A stretch of 64,000 nucleotides of DNA from Spirochaeta thermophila DSM 6578 (GTDB taxonomy: Bacteria > Spirochaetota > Spirochaetia > Winmispirales > Winmispiraceae), in assembly GCF_000184345.1 (NCBI RefSeq), contig NC_017583.1, forward strand, positions 1,302,001-1,366,000. Reading direction: 5' to 3'. The translations under genes and the position numbers were made by a program. Below the pieces are notes generated by a model that was given only the letters and a program-made list of their open reading frames with translations, had not been told where the DNA came from and did not search any database. The stretch's first letter is position 1; every line of letters starts with the position of its first letter. Below, piece after piece: positions 16,768 to 24,532 of the stretch.

Positions 16768-17465
16768 TACCAGATTTCCACGGGGAGGCCGCAGGGATCC
16801 CGCTCCTCCTCCGCGGGAACTCTCTCCGCAGTCCCCTCCAGGATGCGCAGGGCACTCCAGAGCACCGCGCACGCGTCCACCACATGCTCGCGCCATATCA
16901 CAGGGAGGGGGCCCACCACCTCCTCCATGCGCCTGCCACACCGTGGGAGAAAGAGGGCCTCATCGAGGAGCGAGATGCGGCAGCGCATCCCTTCCCGCGT
17001 GTGCTTGCTCTTCTCCACCGGTCTTCCTCCGTTCATGGCCGTGAAAGAGAGCTCGGGATGCACCTCCTTCACCCACTCCTGCCGGGAGGGATCTTCTCGC
17101 ATCCACTCGTCGAGTTCACGAAGCGCGGGAAAGAGCCTGAAGCACTGCACCGAGATCCCCCCTCCGGCCTCCCGGTTTATCCCGAGTGCCTCCCTGTAGG
17201 TGGCCGCGCAAAGGCTCTCCCTCACCGGCGGGCTGAAGACGCACACCCCCCTCCTCCCCAGGCGCCTCCTCGCCTCCCTGTCGGCCCGCCTTCCGCCGGG
17301 CTCCCTCCTCGAGGGAAGGCCGATGGGCAGGTCGATCCCCACGAGGACAGGTCGTACATCGAGCAGCTCGCGGATGTGGCTCACCCTCTGGAGGCGCACA
17401 TCAGAGCCATCCCACATCGCCACAGTCCATGCGCCCCCACCCCCGTCTATTCCCGCTACCCTCAT
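16764..17465 (-). CDS. DUF429-family protein (predicted RNase H-like nuclease)
   Basis: This 233-residue protein starts MRVAGIDGGGGAWTVAMWD, followed by LVGIDLPIGLP and a C-terminal HVVDACAVLWSAL, the acidic motif pattern of DUF429, a family predicted to have an RNase H-like fold. No activity is known to me. The ATG at 17465 has a pyrimidine-rich upstream stretch and no ribosome binding site; a TATCCT 8 bases before it hints at a leaderless transcript, more weakly than for other genes here. Confidence 0.75.
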   Translation of the reverse strand: MRVAGIDGGGGAWTVAMWDGSDVRLQRVSHIRELLDVRPVLVGIDLPIGLPSRREPGGRRADREARRRLGRRGVCVFSPPVRESLCAATYREALGINREAGGGISVQCFRLFPALRELDEWMREDPSRQEWVKEVHPELSFTAMNGGRPVEKSKHTREGMRCRISLLDEALFLPRCGRRMEEVVGPLPVIWREHVVDACAVLWSALRILEGTAERVPAEEERDPCGLPVEIWY

Positions 17466-17550
17466 GGGAGGGAAGGATACCACACTCCCCACTGAGTGCA
17501 CATGGGTGTGCGACCATGCAGGTGAAACGGAATGGTGCCGGGACACAAAT

Positions 17551-17567
17551 ATTAGTATATTACTAAT
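17551..17567 (+). promoter_or_regulatory. palindromic operator over the -10 box of the sugar dehydrogenase gene
   Basis: ATTAGTA-TAT-TACTAAT is a perfect palindrome and contains the -10 box TATATT (17556-17561). No consensus -35 is present. The following leader carries AAGGAG before the ATG at 17582. Confidence 0.55.
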
Positions 17568-17581
17568 GTAAGGAGTGAGAC

Positions 17582-18709
17582 ATGAACATTCGATGGATCA
17601 TTGTGGTGAGTCTTCTCATCGAAGGGAGTGTGCTTCTTGCCGCCGAGGAAGGTCTCCTGGTTCGTTCCGAAGAAGAGACATTCCTCCTGGTACAGACGCC
17701 GCACACCTTCTCCCATCCGTGGGGCATGGCAGTCCTTCCCGACGGACGCCTGCTCATCACCGAGCGGGAGGGGAATCTCTGGCTTGTGGACAGAGAGGAG
17801 AAGGTGCGGATCACCGGAACTCCGGCCGTGAGAGCCACAGGCCAGGGAGGCCTCCTCGATGTAGAGGTGGATCCGGCTTTTCCTGAGGAGCCGTACATCT
17901 ACCTCACCTTCTCCGCACCGGGTGCTGGCGACACCTCGGGCACCGCCCTTGCGAGAGCCCGTCTCTCAGGAACGAGCCTCGAGGATGTGCGCATCCTCTG
18001 GGAAATGGAACGCAAGACCTCCTCCGGGAGGCACTTCGGCTCCCGCCTCGCCTGGGCCCCCGACGGTACCCTCTTCGTCTCCACCGGAGAGAGGGGCGAG
18101 CGGGACAGGGCGCAGGACCCCTCCGATACCGCCGGTAAGATCCTCAGGTTTAACAGAGACGGCAGCATTCCTTCCGACAACCCCTTTGTGGGGAGAACGG
18201 GCTTCCACCCTGCCATCTACTCCCTTGGTCATCGGAACGTACAGGGCCTTGCCGTCCATCCGGAGACGGGCATCCTCTGGGCCCACGAACACGGGCCGTT
18301 CGGGGGGGACGAGGTGAACATCGTCCTCCCGGGGAGAAACTACGGGTGGCCGGTCATCACCTACGGCAAGGAATACGGGACCCGGGCACCCATAGGAGAG
18401 GGGACCCACAAACCCGGCATGGAACAGCCGGTGATCTACTGGAGTCCTTCGATCGCCCCCTCCGGAATGCTCTTTTACACCGGAGACGCCTTTCCCCGAT
18501 GGAAGGGCGACCTCTTCATCGGAGCCCTTGCTGGCACCCACCTGAGACGCCTCGTCCTGAAGGGAGATGACCTGGTCCACGAAGAGGTCCTGCTGAAGGA
18601 CACGGTGGGAAGGGTGCGCGATGTGGCACAGGATCCCGCAGGCCGCATCCTTCTCCTCACCGACCACCCCAACGGCAGACTCTACGTGCTCGAGCCGCCC
18701 GCACGATGA
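17582..18709 (+). CDS. exported PQQ-type glucose/sorbosone dehydrogenase-like beta-propeller
   Basis: This 375-residue protein has a signal peptide (first about 20 residues) and the six-bladed propeller motifs of the soluble aldose dehydrogenase (YliI) family: HPWGMAVLPDGRLLITEREG, GGLLDVEVDPAF, GRHFGSRLAWAPDGTLFVSTGERG, YSLGHRNVQGLAV and EHGPFGGDEVN. These usually bind PQQ and Ca2+ in the periplasm; whether this organism makes PQQ is unknown from this window. It has AAGGAG upstream and a palindromic operator over its promoter. Confidence 0.85.
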   Translation: MNIRWIIVVSLLIEGSVLLAAEEGLLVRSEEETFLLVQTPHTFSHPWGMAVLPDGRLLITEREGNLWLVDREEKVRITGTPAVRATGQGGLLDVEVDPAFPEEPYIYLTFSAPGAGDTSGTALARARLSGTSLEDVRILWEMERKTSSGRHFGSRLAWAPDGTLFVSTGERGERDRAQDPSDTAGKILRFNRDGSIPSDNPFVGRTGFHPAIYSLGHRNVQGLAVHPETGILWAHEHGPFGGDEVNIVLPGRNYGWPVITYGKEYGTRAPIGEGTHKPGMEQPVIYWSPSIAPSGMLFYTGDAFPRWKGDLFIGALAGTHLRRLVLKGDDLVHEEVLLKDTVGRVRDVAQDPAGRILLLTDHPNGRLYVLEPPAR

Positions 18710-18759
18710 ATCGGTTCGAAGGCTCGTTTCGATCATGTAGCTCACCGACTCTTGTTTCC

Positions 18760-18788
18760 TTGACAGGGAAAGAGCCGGGGGGTATGGT
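18760..18788 (+). promoter_or_regulatory. sigma-70 promoter
   Basis: TTGACA (18760-18765), 17 bp, TATGGT (18783-18788). It decides the start of the next gene: the first in-frame ATG (18791) would lie before the transcription start, so the ATG at 18821 is preferred. Confidence 0.68.
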
Positions 18789-18820
18789 GAATGTTCGAGA
18801 GCGTGGCACGAGAGTCGAGT

Positions 18821-19306
18821 ATGGTTCCGACCCTGTATCGCGAAGTTCTCCTCCTCATAGAGGAACGGCTGAGAGATATGCCGCATCCCTGGGTGATCAC
18901 CGGTAGCCTGGGGATGGTTCTGCAGGGGCTTCCGCTCGAGATCCACGATATCGATATCCAGACCGACGGGGAGGGCGCCTACGAGATTGAAGCCCGCCTG
19001 AGTGAATACGTCACGCGGCCGGTTGAGTACACCAGATCGGAGCGAGTCCGCTCCCATCTGGGTGCGTGCATGATTGGTACCGTCAAAGTCGAGATAATGG
19101 GGGCGATCCAGAAACGACTACCTGATGGTACATGGGAGTCTCCAGTAGACGTGAGGCCGCATAGATGCTGGATTAGCTTGAACGGCAGAAAGATCCCCGT
19201 ACTTTCACTGGAATACGAATACCATGCGTATCGAACCCTCGGGAGGCTCGAGAGAACGGCCCTGATAAGGGAATGGCTGGAGAAACACCCGCCGACCTGC
19301 AGGTGA
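18821..19306 (+). CDS. nucleotidyltransferase-like protein
   Basis: This 161-residue protein resembles minimal nucleotidyltransferases used for uncharacterised or toxin-like roles: it has TGSLGMVLQGLPLEIHDIDIQTD, the G-S plus D-x-D pattern of the polymerase-beta fold, followed by mixed alpha/beta sequence and a late LSLEYEYHAYRTLGR. No partner gene is adjacent. The start is uncertain between ATG 18821, GTG 18803 and ATG 18791; the promoter position favours 18821. Substrate unknown. The 197 bp downstream to the tRNA cluster show nothing recognisable. Confidence 0.6.
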   Translation: MVPTLYREVLLLIEERLRDMPHPWVITGSLGMVLQGLPLEIHDIDIQTDGEGAYEIEARLSEYVTRPVEYTRSERVRSHLGACMIGTVKVEIMGAIQKRLPDGTWESPVDVRPHRCWISLNGRKIPVLSLEYEYHAYRTLGRLERTALIREWLEKHPPTCR

Positions 19307-19503
19307 GTCACGCGTTTCTAGAGGGTGCTTCCTTGATCTTTAAGAACTTTTCGCGCTCAGACCGAAATTCGTTTTTCCATGGTTCACAAACGCGAGAGGA
19401 CTCCCCCCTTCCACATCTCGTCCCTACTCGTCCACCCCAGATGATTCAATCCATAGAGAAGAAATCACACTTCGTATTTTTTACCGTAACATCGTCTACG
19501 TCT

Positions 19504-19576
19504 TCGGGCTGGCGGGATTTGAACCCGCGGCCTCTTGGTCCCGAACCAAGCGCGCTAGCCCCTGCGCTACAGCCCG
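19504..19576 (-). tRNA. tRNA-Pro (anticodon CGG)
   Basis: Acceptor CGGGCTG/CAGCCCG, D arm beginning TAGCGCAG, anticodon stem CTTGG/CCAAG with loop TTCGGGA, T arm GCGGG-TTCAAAT-CCCGC, discriminator A. CCA is not encoded. Confidence 0.93.
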
Positions 19577-19579
19577 ATG

Positions 19580-19600
19580 AAAAAAAGCCCCTTTCGGGGC
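19580..19600 (-). terminator. rho-independent terminator between tRNA-Asp and tRNA-Pro
   Basis: Reverse strand GCCCC-GAAA-GGGGC followed by seven T. It starts 3 bases after tRNA-Asp and ends 3 bases before the 5' end of tRNA-Pro. Confidence 0.85.
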
Positions 19601-19602
19601 TT

Positions 19603-19677
19603 CGGGAGCGACGGGACTTGAACCCGCGACCTCCGGATTGACAGCCCGGCGTTCTAACCAAACTGAACTACGCCCCC
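19603..19677 (-). tRNA. tRNA-Asp (anticodon GTC)
   Basis: Acceptor GGGGGCG/CGCTCCC (one G-U), anticodon stem CCGGG/TCCGG with loop CTGTCAA, T arm GCGGG-TTCAAGT-CCCGT, discriminator G. CCA is not encoded. Confidence 0.93.
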
Positions 19678-19690
19678 ACGTGACGCGTGG

Positions 19691-19719
19691 ACTATACACA
19701 AAAAGCCGCACTCTGTCAA
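19691..19719 (-). promoter_or_regulatory. sigma-70 promoter of tRNA-Asp
   Basis: Reverse strand TTGACA (19719-19714), 17 bp, TATAGT (19696-19691), about 14 bases before the tRNA 5' end. Confidence 0.8.
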
Positions 19720-19734
19720 GCAGACCTTGAAGAG

Positions 19735-19877
19735 ACAAGTGGAGAACGCCCGCCAGTTCCTCTCTCTCCACATCCCATCATAAGTCATTTCCCTTGCTAC
19801 ACACATCATTCTGCACTAAAATACCCTCGGTATAGTGGGCAATTGTGAATATAACAAGTGGAGGACGACCGCAAGTT
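19735..19877 (+). repeat. 24-bp direct repeat pair at the edge of an accessory patch
   Basis: Two copies (19735-19758 and 19854-19877) begin ACAAGTGGAG and match at 21 of 24 positions, 119 bp apart. They lie between the tRNA promoter and the first accessory gene; the rest of 19720-19932 shows no gene. Confidence 0.55.
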
Positions 19878-19932
19878 GCACGGAGTGCAGAGGGCTTTGG
19901 GGTTTACTGGATGACCGAAGGGGGAGGTCGGA

Positions 19933-20193
19933 ATGCCCAAGATGAATCAGCAAGAGAGCGACACTCTGGAATTCAAGCGCCAGTGGACCGACAGGTTGAA
20001 TGAGCGCCAGATCCAGGCGGTGCTGTATGTGAAGGAACACGGGAAGATTACCAACCGAGAGTTCAGGGCACTTACGAGGATCTCCGATGAAGGGGGAAGG
20101 CGTGATCTCAATCGCTTGGTTGAGTTGGGTATCCTGGAACCTCATGGCAAGGGGAGGAGCACTTACTATGCCCTGCGGAGGGTTGGCGATTAG
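19933..20193 (+). pseudogene. internally deleted AlbA_2 (Schlafen-like)/RecG-type DNA-binding protein
   Basis: The 86-residue frame joins two ends of a longer family. Residues 4-17 (NQQESDTLEFKRQW) match the conserved start of AlbA_2 ATP-binding proteins. From about residue 20 the sequence (LNERQIQAVLYVKEHGKI, LTRISDEGGRRDLNRLVELGIL, STYYAL) is the C-terminal winged helix of the same family. The roughly 300 or more residues normally between are missing, with the frame preserved. It may encode a small DNA-binding protein or be a dead relic. It opens the accessory patch. Confidence 0.68.
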
Positions 20194-20290
20194 TTGGTGT
20201 TTAATTGGCTATTTTGGCGATTATTTGGCAATTGAGGGGAGACGCGAATGAATAGGCCGAGCGAGCAGACTTTAGTGCGTGCGCCCACTT

Positions 20291-20363
20291 CCCCGCCGGC
20301 TCCCCTGACCGAACTCGCCCCTCTGCCCAAGAAGTGACGGATGGTAAGGTTGGGGGAGGTGGA
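20291..20363 (+). pseudogene. hsdS 5' fragment, copy 1
   Basis: The DNA matches the hsdS fragment at 21061-21134 at roughly four in five positions, including CGCCGGCT, GACCGAACTCG and GTTGGGGGAGGTGG. The TGG codon of the EEW motif is TGA here, so it is dead. It ends about 50 bp before the MNT gene. The rest of 20194-20411 holds no gene. Confidence 0.65.
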
Positions 20364-20411
20364 ACTTTGTCGAAGCGGATCGGACACTCTGGCGGTCGGA
20401 AAGGAGGAAGT

Positions 20412-20711
20412 ATGAGGCTCAAGATAGATATACCCGAAGCCGAAATCGCGGCGTTTTGTCGTCGGTATCGGGTGCGACGACTTTCGCTTTTCGGATCCGT
20501 GGTGCGTGGGAATTTCGGTCCGGAGAGTGATGTCGATGTGCTGGTAGAGTTTGAACCCGAGGCACGGATGGGATTCTTGACCCTGAGCCGCATGGCACGG
20601 GAACTTTCCGCCATCCTGGGCCGTCCGGTGGACCTGGTACCGAGAAGCGGTCTCAAACCGGCAATCCGGGACGCCATCCTCAGAGAGGAGCAGGTGATCT
20701 ATGCGTCCTGA
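20412..20711 (+). CDS. mntA: MNT-type minimal nucleotidyltransferase (antitoxin)
   Basis: This 99-residue protein has the nucleotidyltransferase core LSLFGSVVRGNF (Ser29) and ESDVDVLVEF (Asp40, Asp42), the GSX10DXD pattern. In characterised MNT/HEPN pairs the MNT protein AMPylates and silences the HEPN toxin. The ATG at 20412 has GAAAGGAGG 6 bases upstream. It overlaps the HEPN gene by 11 bp. Confidence 0.88.
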   Translation: MRLKIDIPEAEIAAFCRRYRVRRLSLFGSVVRGNFGPESDVDVLVEFEPEARMGFLTLSRMARELSAILGRPVDLVPRSGLKPAIRDAILREEQVIYAS

Positions 20712-21045
20712 GCGGCTATATCTAATCGACATCGTTGAGGCAGCCGATGCCATCGCCCGCTTTCTGGCCGACGTGGACGAGGAAACGTCCATGCAGGACG
20801 AGCTGCGGCAAAGGGCCGTGCTGCAAAAGGTGGTCGTCATCGGCGAAGCGGCGGCCCGGTTGCCTGCCGAATTCAAGAGCCGGCATCCGGAGATCCCGTG
20901 GCCTGACATTGTGGCTTTTCGCAATATCGCGGTCCACGAATATTTCGCGGTTGACTGGCGGATCGTCTGGATAACGGCCACGCAGGAAGTGCCCGAATTG
21001 CGTCGCCGGATTCTTTTCCTGCTGGAGAAAATCGGCGATGATTGA
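20701..21045 (+). CDS. hepT: HEPN-domain RNase toxin of an MNT/HEPN pair
   Basis: This 114-residue all-helical protein carries the RX4HXY catalytic motif in FRNIAVHEYF (Arg74, His79, Tyr81). HEPN toxins of this class cut or otherwise damage RNA and are held in check by the partner MNT enzyme. It overlaps the MNT gene by 11 bp. The motif is intact, so the pair looks functional. It lies between two hsdS fragments. Confidence 0.88.
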   Translation: MRPERLYLIDIVEAADAIARFLADVDEETSMQDELRQRAVLQKVVVIGEAAARLPAEFKSRHPEIPWPDIVAFRNIAVHEYFAVDWRIVWITATQEVPELRRRILFLLEKIGDD

Positions 21046-21280
21046 GGAGAAAAGCGAGTTGCCCGCCGGCTACCACATGACCGAACTCGGCCCCCTGCCC
21101 GAAGAGTGGCGGGTGGTGCGGTTGGGGGAGGTGGCGCATTCTACCTTAAGTGGTGTGCATGAGAGCCCCTCAACTCTTTCCCCGGCGTTGTGCCACACGC
21201 AAAGCTACGGGCTCCGAAAACCTCTGCAATTGACAGCCCCAGGTACTCGTGGTATCGTGAGAACGCTTTCAATAATCTGA
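21038..21280 (+). pseudogene. hsdS 5' fragment, copy 2 (type I specificity subunit)
   Basis: The first about 32 codons (LPAGYHMTELGPLPEEWRVV, then RLGEVA) are a textbook start of an HsdS specificity subunit. After about 21139 the frame drifts into unrelated sequence that includes the promoter of the next gene. The remaining about 370 residues of HsdS are absent. It begins 8 bp before the end of the HEPN gene. Confidence 0.72.
21230..21258 (+). promoter_or_regulatory. sigma-70 promoter of the PpiD/SurA-like gene
   Basis: TTGACA (21230-21235), 17 bp, TATCGT (21253-21258). It marks the return from accessory to core sequence, about 43 bases before the ATG. Confidence 0.72.
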
Positions 21281-21300
21281 CCAGCAGCAAAGGGATAGGT

Positions 21301-22806
21301 ATGGCAAAGAAGGTAAAGGAAGAGCAGAGAGACTCGCACAGGAAGAGAGGGGCTCTCTATTGGGGCAGTATCATCGTATTCGCCATCATCGTGGTGTCGT
21401 TCATCTTCGTGGGAGTGCCATCCGCAGGTGTGGGATCGCAGACGAAGATCGTGTACGGAAAGTACGCAGGGATGCCCGTGGAACAACTCCCTCAGATGCC
21501 CTACACCTATTTTCAGCGTGAAATCGAACGGCTTTCCGACCAGATCCGTCAGCAGAACGTCACTGCCGAGCAAAGTCAGTTTCTCACCTATCAGATACTC
21601 AGGACCGCGTTCAACAATACGGTATTCCACCTCGCCGCTCTGAAGCTCGCCCAGGACGCAGGGCTTCATGTGTCCTCGAAGGCCCTCGATCGCGCGGTGA
21701 TGAGAGAGTACACGGAAGACGGGGAATTCAGCGAGGATCGCTATCTGGCCACTCCGCCCGCCGAACGGCATCAGATCCGCAAGTTCTACCGGGAGACCAT
21801 CCTCTCCCAGCAAGTGGTGAACGATCTCGTGTTCGGGAATGTGGTTTCAGAGGCCGAGCGCTCGTTCATAGCCGAGATGAACTATCCCCAACGCAAGATC
21901 CGCTATCTCGTCTATGATTTCGACGAGTATCCCGAGACCGAGGCGAAGGCATACGGGGAGGCTCATCCCGATCTCTTCAAGACCATGGAGCTGAGTCGCA
22001 TCACCGTCACCTCGAGCCAGATAGAAGCGGAGAAACTCTACCAGACCCTCCTCAAGGAGCCCGAACGGTTCGAAGAGCTTGCACGCGCCTCTTCACGGGA
22101 TCCGAATGCCTCGCAAGGTGGGAAGATGGGGGTGGTCCGGTATGCCGACCTCAAGGACCTCCTCTCGGAGGACGATCTCGTCACCATCTTCTCCATGAAG
22201 AAAGGAGACATCCTGGGCGTCTTCACCACGCTTTCCGGAGCGTGGGTGATCGTGCGTTGTGACAGGGAAGCCGAGGCCCCTGATCTGACGAGGAAGGATA
22301 CCCTCGACTATATCAAGAACTACCTCCTCAGCTACGAGCGGAACATCGTGGAGGAGTACTTCTCCACCAAGGCCTCGGCGCTCCGCGCAGCGCAGTCCCT
22401 GGAGGAGTTCGAGGCCATGGCACGTGACCAGGGCAAGACGCCGGGATCCACCGGCTACTTTGCGATCAACTACGGGAATCTCGAGATTTTCCCCTCGCCT
22501 GTGGCGAACACCGATGACGGGAACATCCTTCAGGCGGCCGTCTACAGCGAGAGCTTTTTCGAACGCGTGTTCTCCACCCCCGTGGGAGGCGTGACGGACC
22601 CGGTGAACCTTCAAGGAGGGCTTCTCGTCGCCTTCATAGAAGCCGAAAAGACAGAATCGGAAGACGATGACACCTTCTCCCGCGATTTCTATTCGTACTT
22701 CGCACAGCGGTTCATGCAAGGGGACGTGGTGAACCTCCTCGTGGACAAGGATCTCCTCGAGGACAGGTTCAACGAAGTGTTCGTGCGCTATTTCCAGGGC
22801 CAATGA
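21301..22806 (+). CDS. membrane-anchored PpiD/SurA-like parvulin-domain chaperone
   Basis: This 501-residue protein has a charged cytoplasmic start, one membrane segment (about residues 17-38), a SurA_N-like helical region and a parvulin-like segment (ISRVTVTSSQIEAEKLYQ-type region, then ASSRDPNASQGGKMGVVRYADL, FSMKKGDILGVF). It likely assists folding of exported proteins in the periplasm. The ATG has AAAGGGAT upstream; the frame extends further 5' only into the accessory remnant. It overlaps the next gene by 4 bp. Confidence 0.82.
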   Translation: MAKKVKEEQRDSHRKRGALYWGSIIVFAIIVVSFIFVGVPSAGVGSQTKIVYGKYAGMPVEQLPQMPYTYFQREIERLSDQIRQQNVTAEQSQFLTYQILRTAFNNTVFHLAALKLAQDAGLHVSSKALDRAVMREYTEDGEFSEDRYLATPPAERHQIRKFYRETILSQQVVNDLVFGNVVSEAERSFIAEMNYPQRKIRYLVYDFDEYPETEAKAYGEAHPDLFKTMELSRITVTSSQIEAEKLYQTLLKEPERFEELARASSRDPNASQGGKMGVVRYADLKDLLSEDDLVTIFSMKKGDILGVFTTLSGAWVIVRCDREAEAPDLTRKDTLDYIKNYLLSYERNIVEEYFSTKASALRAAQSLEEFEAMARDQGKTPGSTGYFAINYGNLEIFPSPVANTDDGNILQAAVYSESFFERVFSTPVGGVTDPVNLQGGLLVAFIEAEKTESEDDDTFSRDFYSYFAQRFMQGDVVNLLVDKDLLEDRFNEVFVRYFQGQ

Positions 22807-24320
22807 GGAACGAGGGAGAGAGGGACCTCGAGATCGTTCCCACCGACGAGGGGGAGGGGCTCAGATACAGAGGTATTTCTCTCTATCATCCTGAAGCACC
22901 GAAGAGCCGCGCCGGGCAGAAAGCCCGGCGCGTTCCTCTCTCTCCACATACCCTCTATGTGATCATCTCACCGCTCTTCTGGTACGGTGTGGAGGAACTC
23001 GTCTCCCGTCTCCCTCCATCGAGCACCCTCGTTGCCCTCGAGGCCGACCCTCTCCTCCGTTCCCTCGCCGCCTCCCGCCGCCCCCCCTCCCTCGCCCACA
23101 TCCCCCTCCTCGCTCCGGACGACCCCCTCCCCCCCGCCCGCTTCCGCGCCATCCAGCCCGTCCACCTCTCTTCCGGCTACCGTCTCGCCCCCCGCACCTA
23201 CACCGAGTGGCTCGAACACCACCGCCGGGAACTCCACCGCGCATGGCAGAACCGCCTCACCCTCATCCGGCTCGGCCCCCGCTACCTCCGCAACCTCATC
23301 CTCAACCTCCCCTTCCTTCCCCACACCGCCCCCTACCCCCGCCCCTCCCGCCCCGTACTCGTCGCCGCAGCCGGTCCGAACCTCTCCCTCGCCCTCCCGG
23401 CCATACGCAGCCACCGCACCTCCCTCTTCATCCTCGCCGCGGACACCGCCGCCCCCACCCTCCTCTCCGCCGGCATCACCCCCGACGCCGTCCTCCTCCT
23501 CGACCCCCAGGCCTTCAACGCCCTGGACCTCGCCGGCATCCCTCCGGGGATCCCCCTCTTCTTCGACCTCGTCGCCCATCCCTCGGCCGTCCGCCACTTC
23601 CACGGCCCGCGCCACCCCCTGTGCTCCCGATTCCTTCCCTCTCGGGTCTTCGACATCCTCTCCGAACACCTCCCCCACCTTCCCCTCCTCCCGCCCATGG
23701 GCTCCGTCGGCACCCTCGCCGCCCTCCTCGCCCTCCTCCTCTCGGACGGCCCCGTGCTCCTCGCCGGCCTCGACCTCTCCTTCCCCCCCGGCCTCACCCA
23801 CAGTCCAGGCACCCTCCACCACACCCTCCAGCTCGCCACCCGCACCCGCATCACCCCCTGGCCCTCCCTCACCTATCCCCCGGGCCACCACCCCCTCCCT
23901 TCACACCCCCACCTCCACATCACCCCCCCGCTGCGCACCTTCGCACGCCAACTCGAAGACCTCTCACACATCCATCCTCGAATCCACACCCTCACCCCCA
24001 TCCCACCCTGCCCCGACATCCCCCTCATCGTCCCCGACACCATCCCCTCTCTCACCGCATCTCCCGCAGCACCCCCCTACACCCCCCCCACTCCCCGCAC
24101 CGTCGCCACCCTCCTCAGCCTCTTCGAGGAAGAACTCGAACACACCCGCACCACCCTCTCCTCCAGCACCCCCACCCTTCCCGACTACCTCGAACCGCTC
24201 CTCCCCGGCATCCAACCCGACCCCACCCACCCCGGCACACGGGCGACCGCCCATGCCCTCGTCGCCGAACTCCTGCGGAGCACGAAGATCGCGCGGACCA
24301 TCCTGGAAAGACCCACCTGA
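22803..24320 (+). CDS. Maf/MptE-like (DUF115) protein, possible flagellin glycosylation factor
   Basis: This 505-residue protein contains VLVAAAGPNLSLALPAI and ILAADTAAPTLLSAGITPDA followed by VLLLDPQ, the signature of DUF115/6-hydroxymethylpterin pyrophosphokinase MptE-like proteins. These include motility accessory factors that glycosylate flagellin in other bacteria, which would suit a spirochaete. The coding strand is extremely C-rich from about 22990, so third positions are almost all C and the product is rich in Pro, Leu, His and Thr. It overlaps the chaperone gene by 4 bp (ATGA). The 212 bp after it contain no recognisable gene. Confidence 0.72.
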   Translation: MRNEGERDLEIVPTDEGEGLRYRGISLYHPEAPKSRAGQKARRVPLSPHTLYVIISPLFWYGVEELVSRLPPSSTLVALEADPLLRSLAASRRPPSLAHIPLLAPDDPLPPARFRAIQPVHLSSGYRLAPRTYTEWLEHHRRELHRAWQNRLTLIRLGPRYLRNLILNLPFLPHTAPYPRPSRPVLVAAAGPNLSLALPAIRSHRTSLFILAADTAAPTLLSAGITPDAVLLLDPQAFNALDLAGIPPGIPLFFDLVAHPSAVRHFHGPRHPLCSRFLPSRVFDILSEHLPHLPLLPPMGSVGTLAALLALLLSDGPVLLAGLDLSFPPGLTHSPGTLHHTLQLATRTRITPWPSLTYPPGHHPLPSHPHLHITPPLRTFARQLEDLSHIHPRIHTLTPIPPCPDIPLIVPDTIPSLTASPAAPPYTPPTPRTVATLLSLFEEELEHTRTTLSSSTPTLPDYLEPLLPGIQPDPTHPGTRATAHALVAELLRSTKIARTILERPT

Positions 24321-24532
24321 GACACCGCACCCGAGAGACCTGCGCACACCCACCCCCGCCACCGAGAGACTCGTTCCGACGACGAATCGACCCGTATCCG
24401 TGCACCCCCGTCTACAGGAGACGGACCCCCCTCACACGCAGGCAACCGGAATCCAGGCCCCTACAGACCTCGGCCTCGTGTAGGCGAGACAACACATCAT
24501 TCACCCTCACCCTGGCCCCATAGACCCCCGAC

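Noticed and set aside
22987-24523. Several long open frames on both strands overlapping the Maf-like gene
   Set aside because: They result from the scarcity of A/T and hence of stop codons in this C-rich patch. Only the frame with the GPNLSLALP motif makes family sense.
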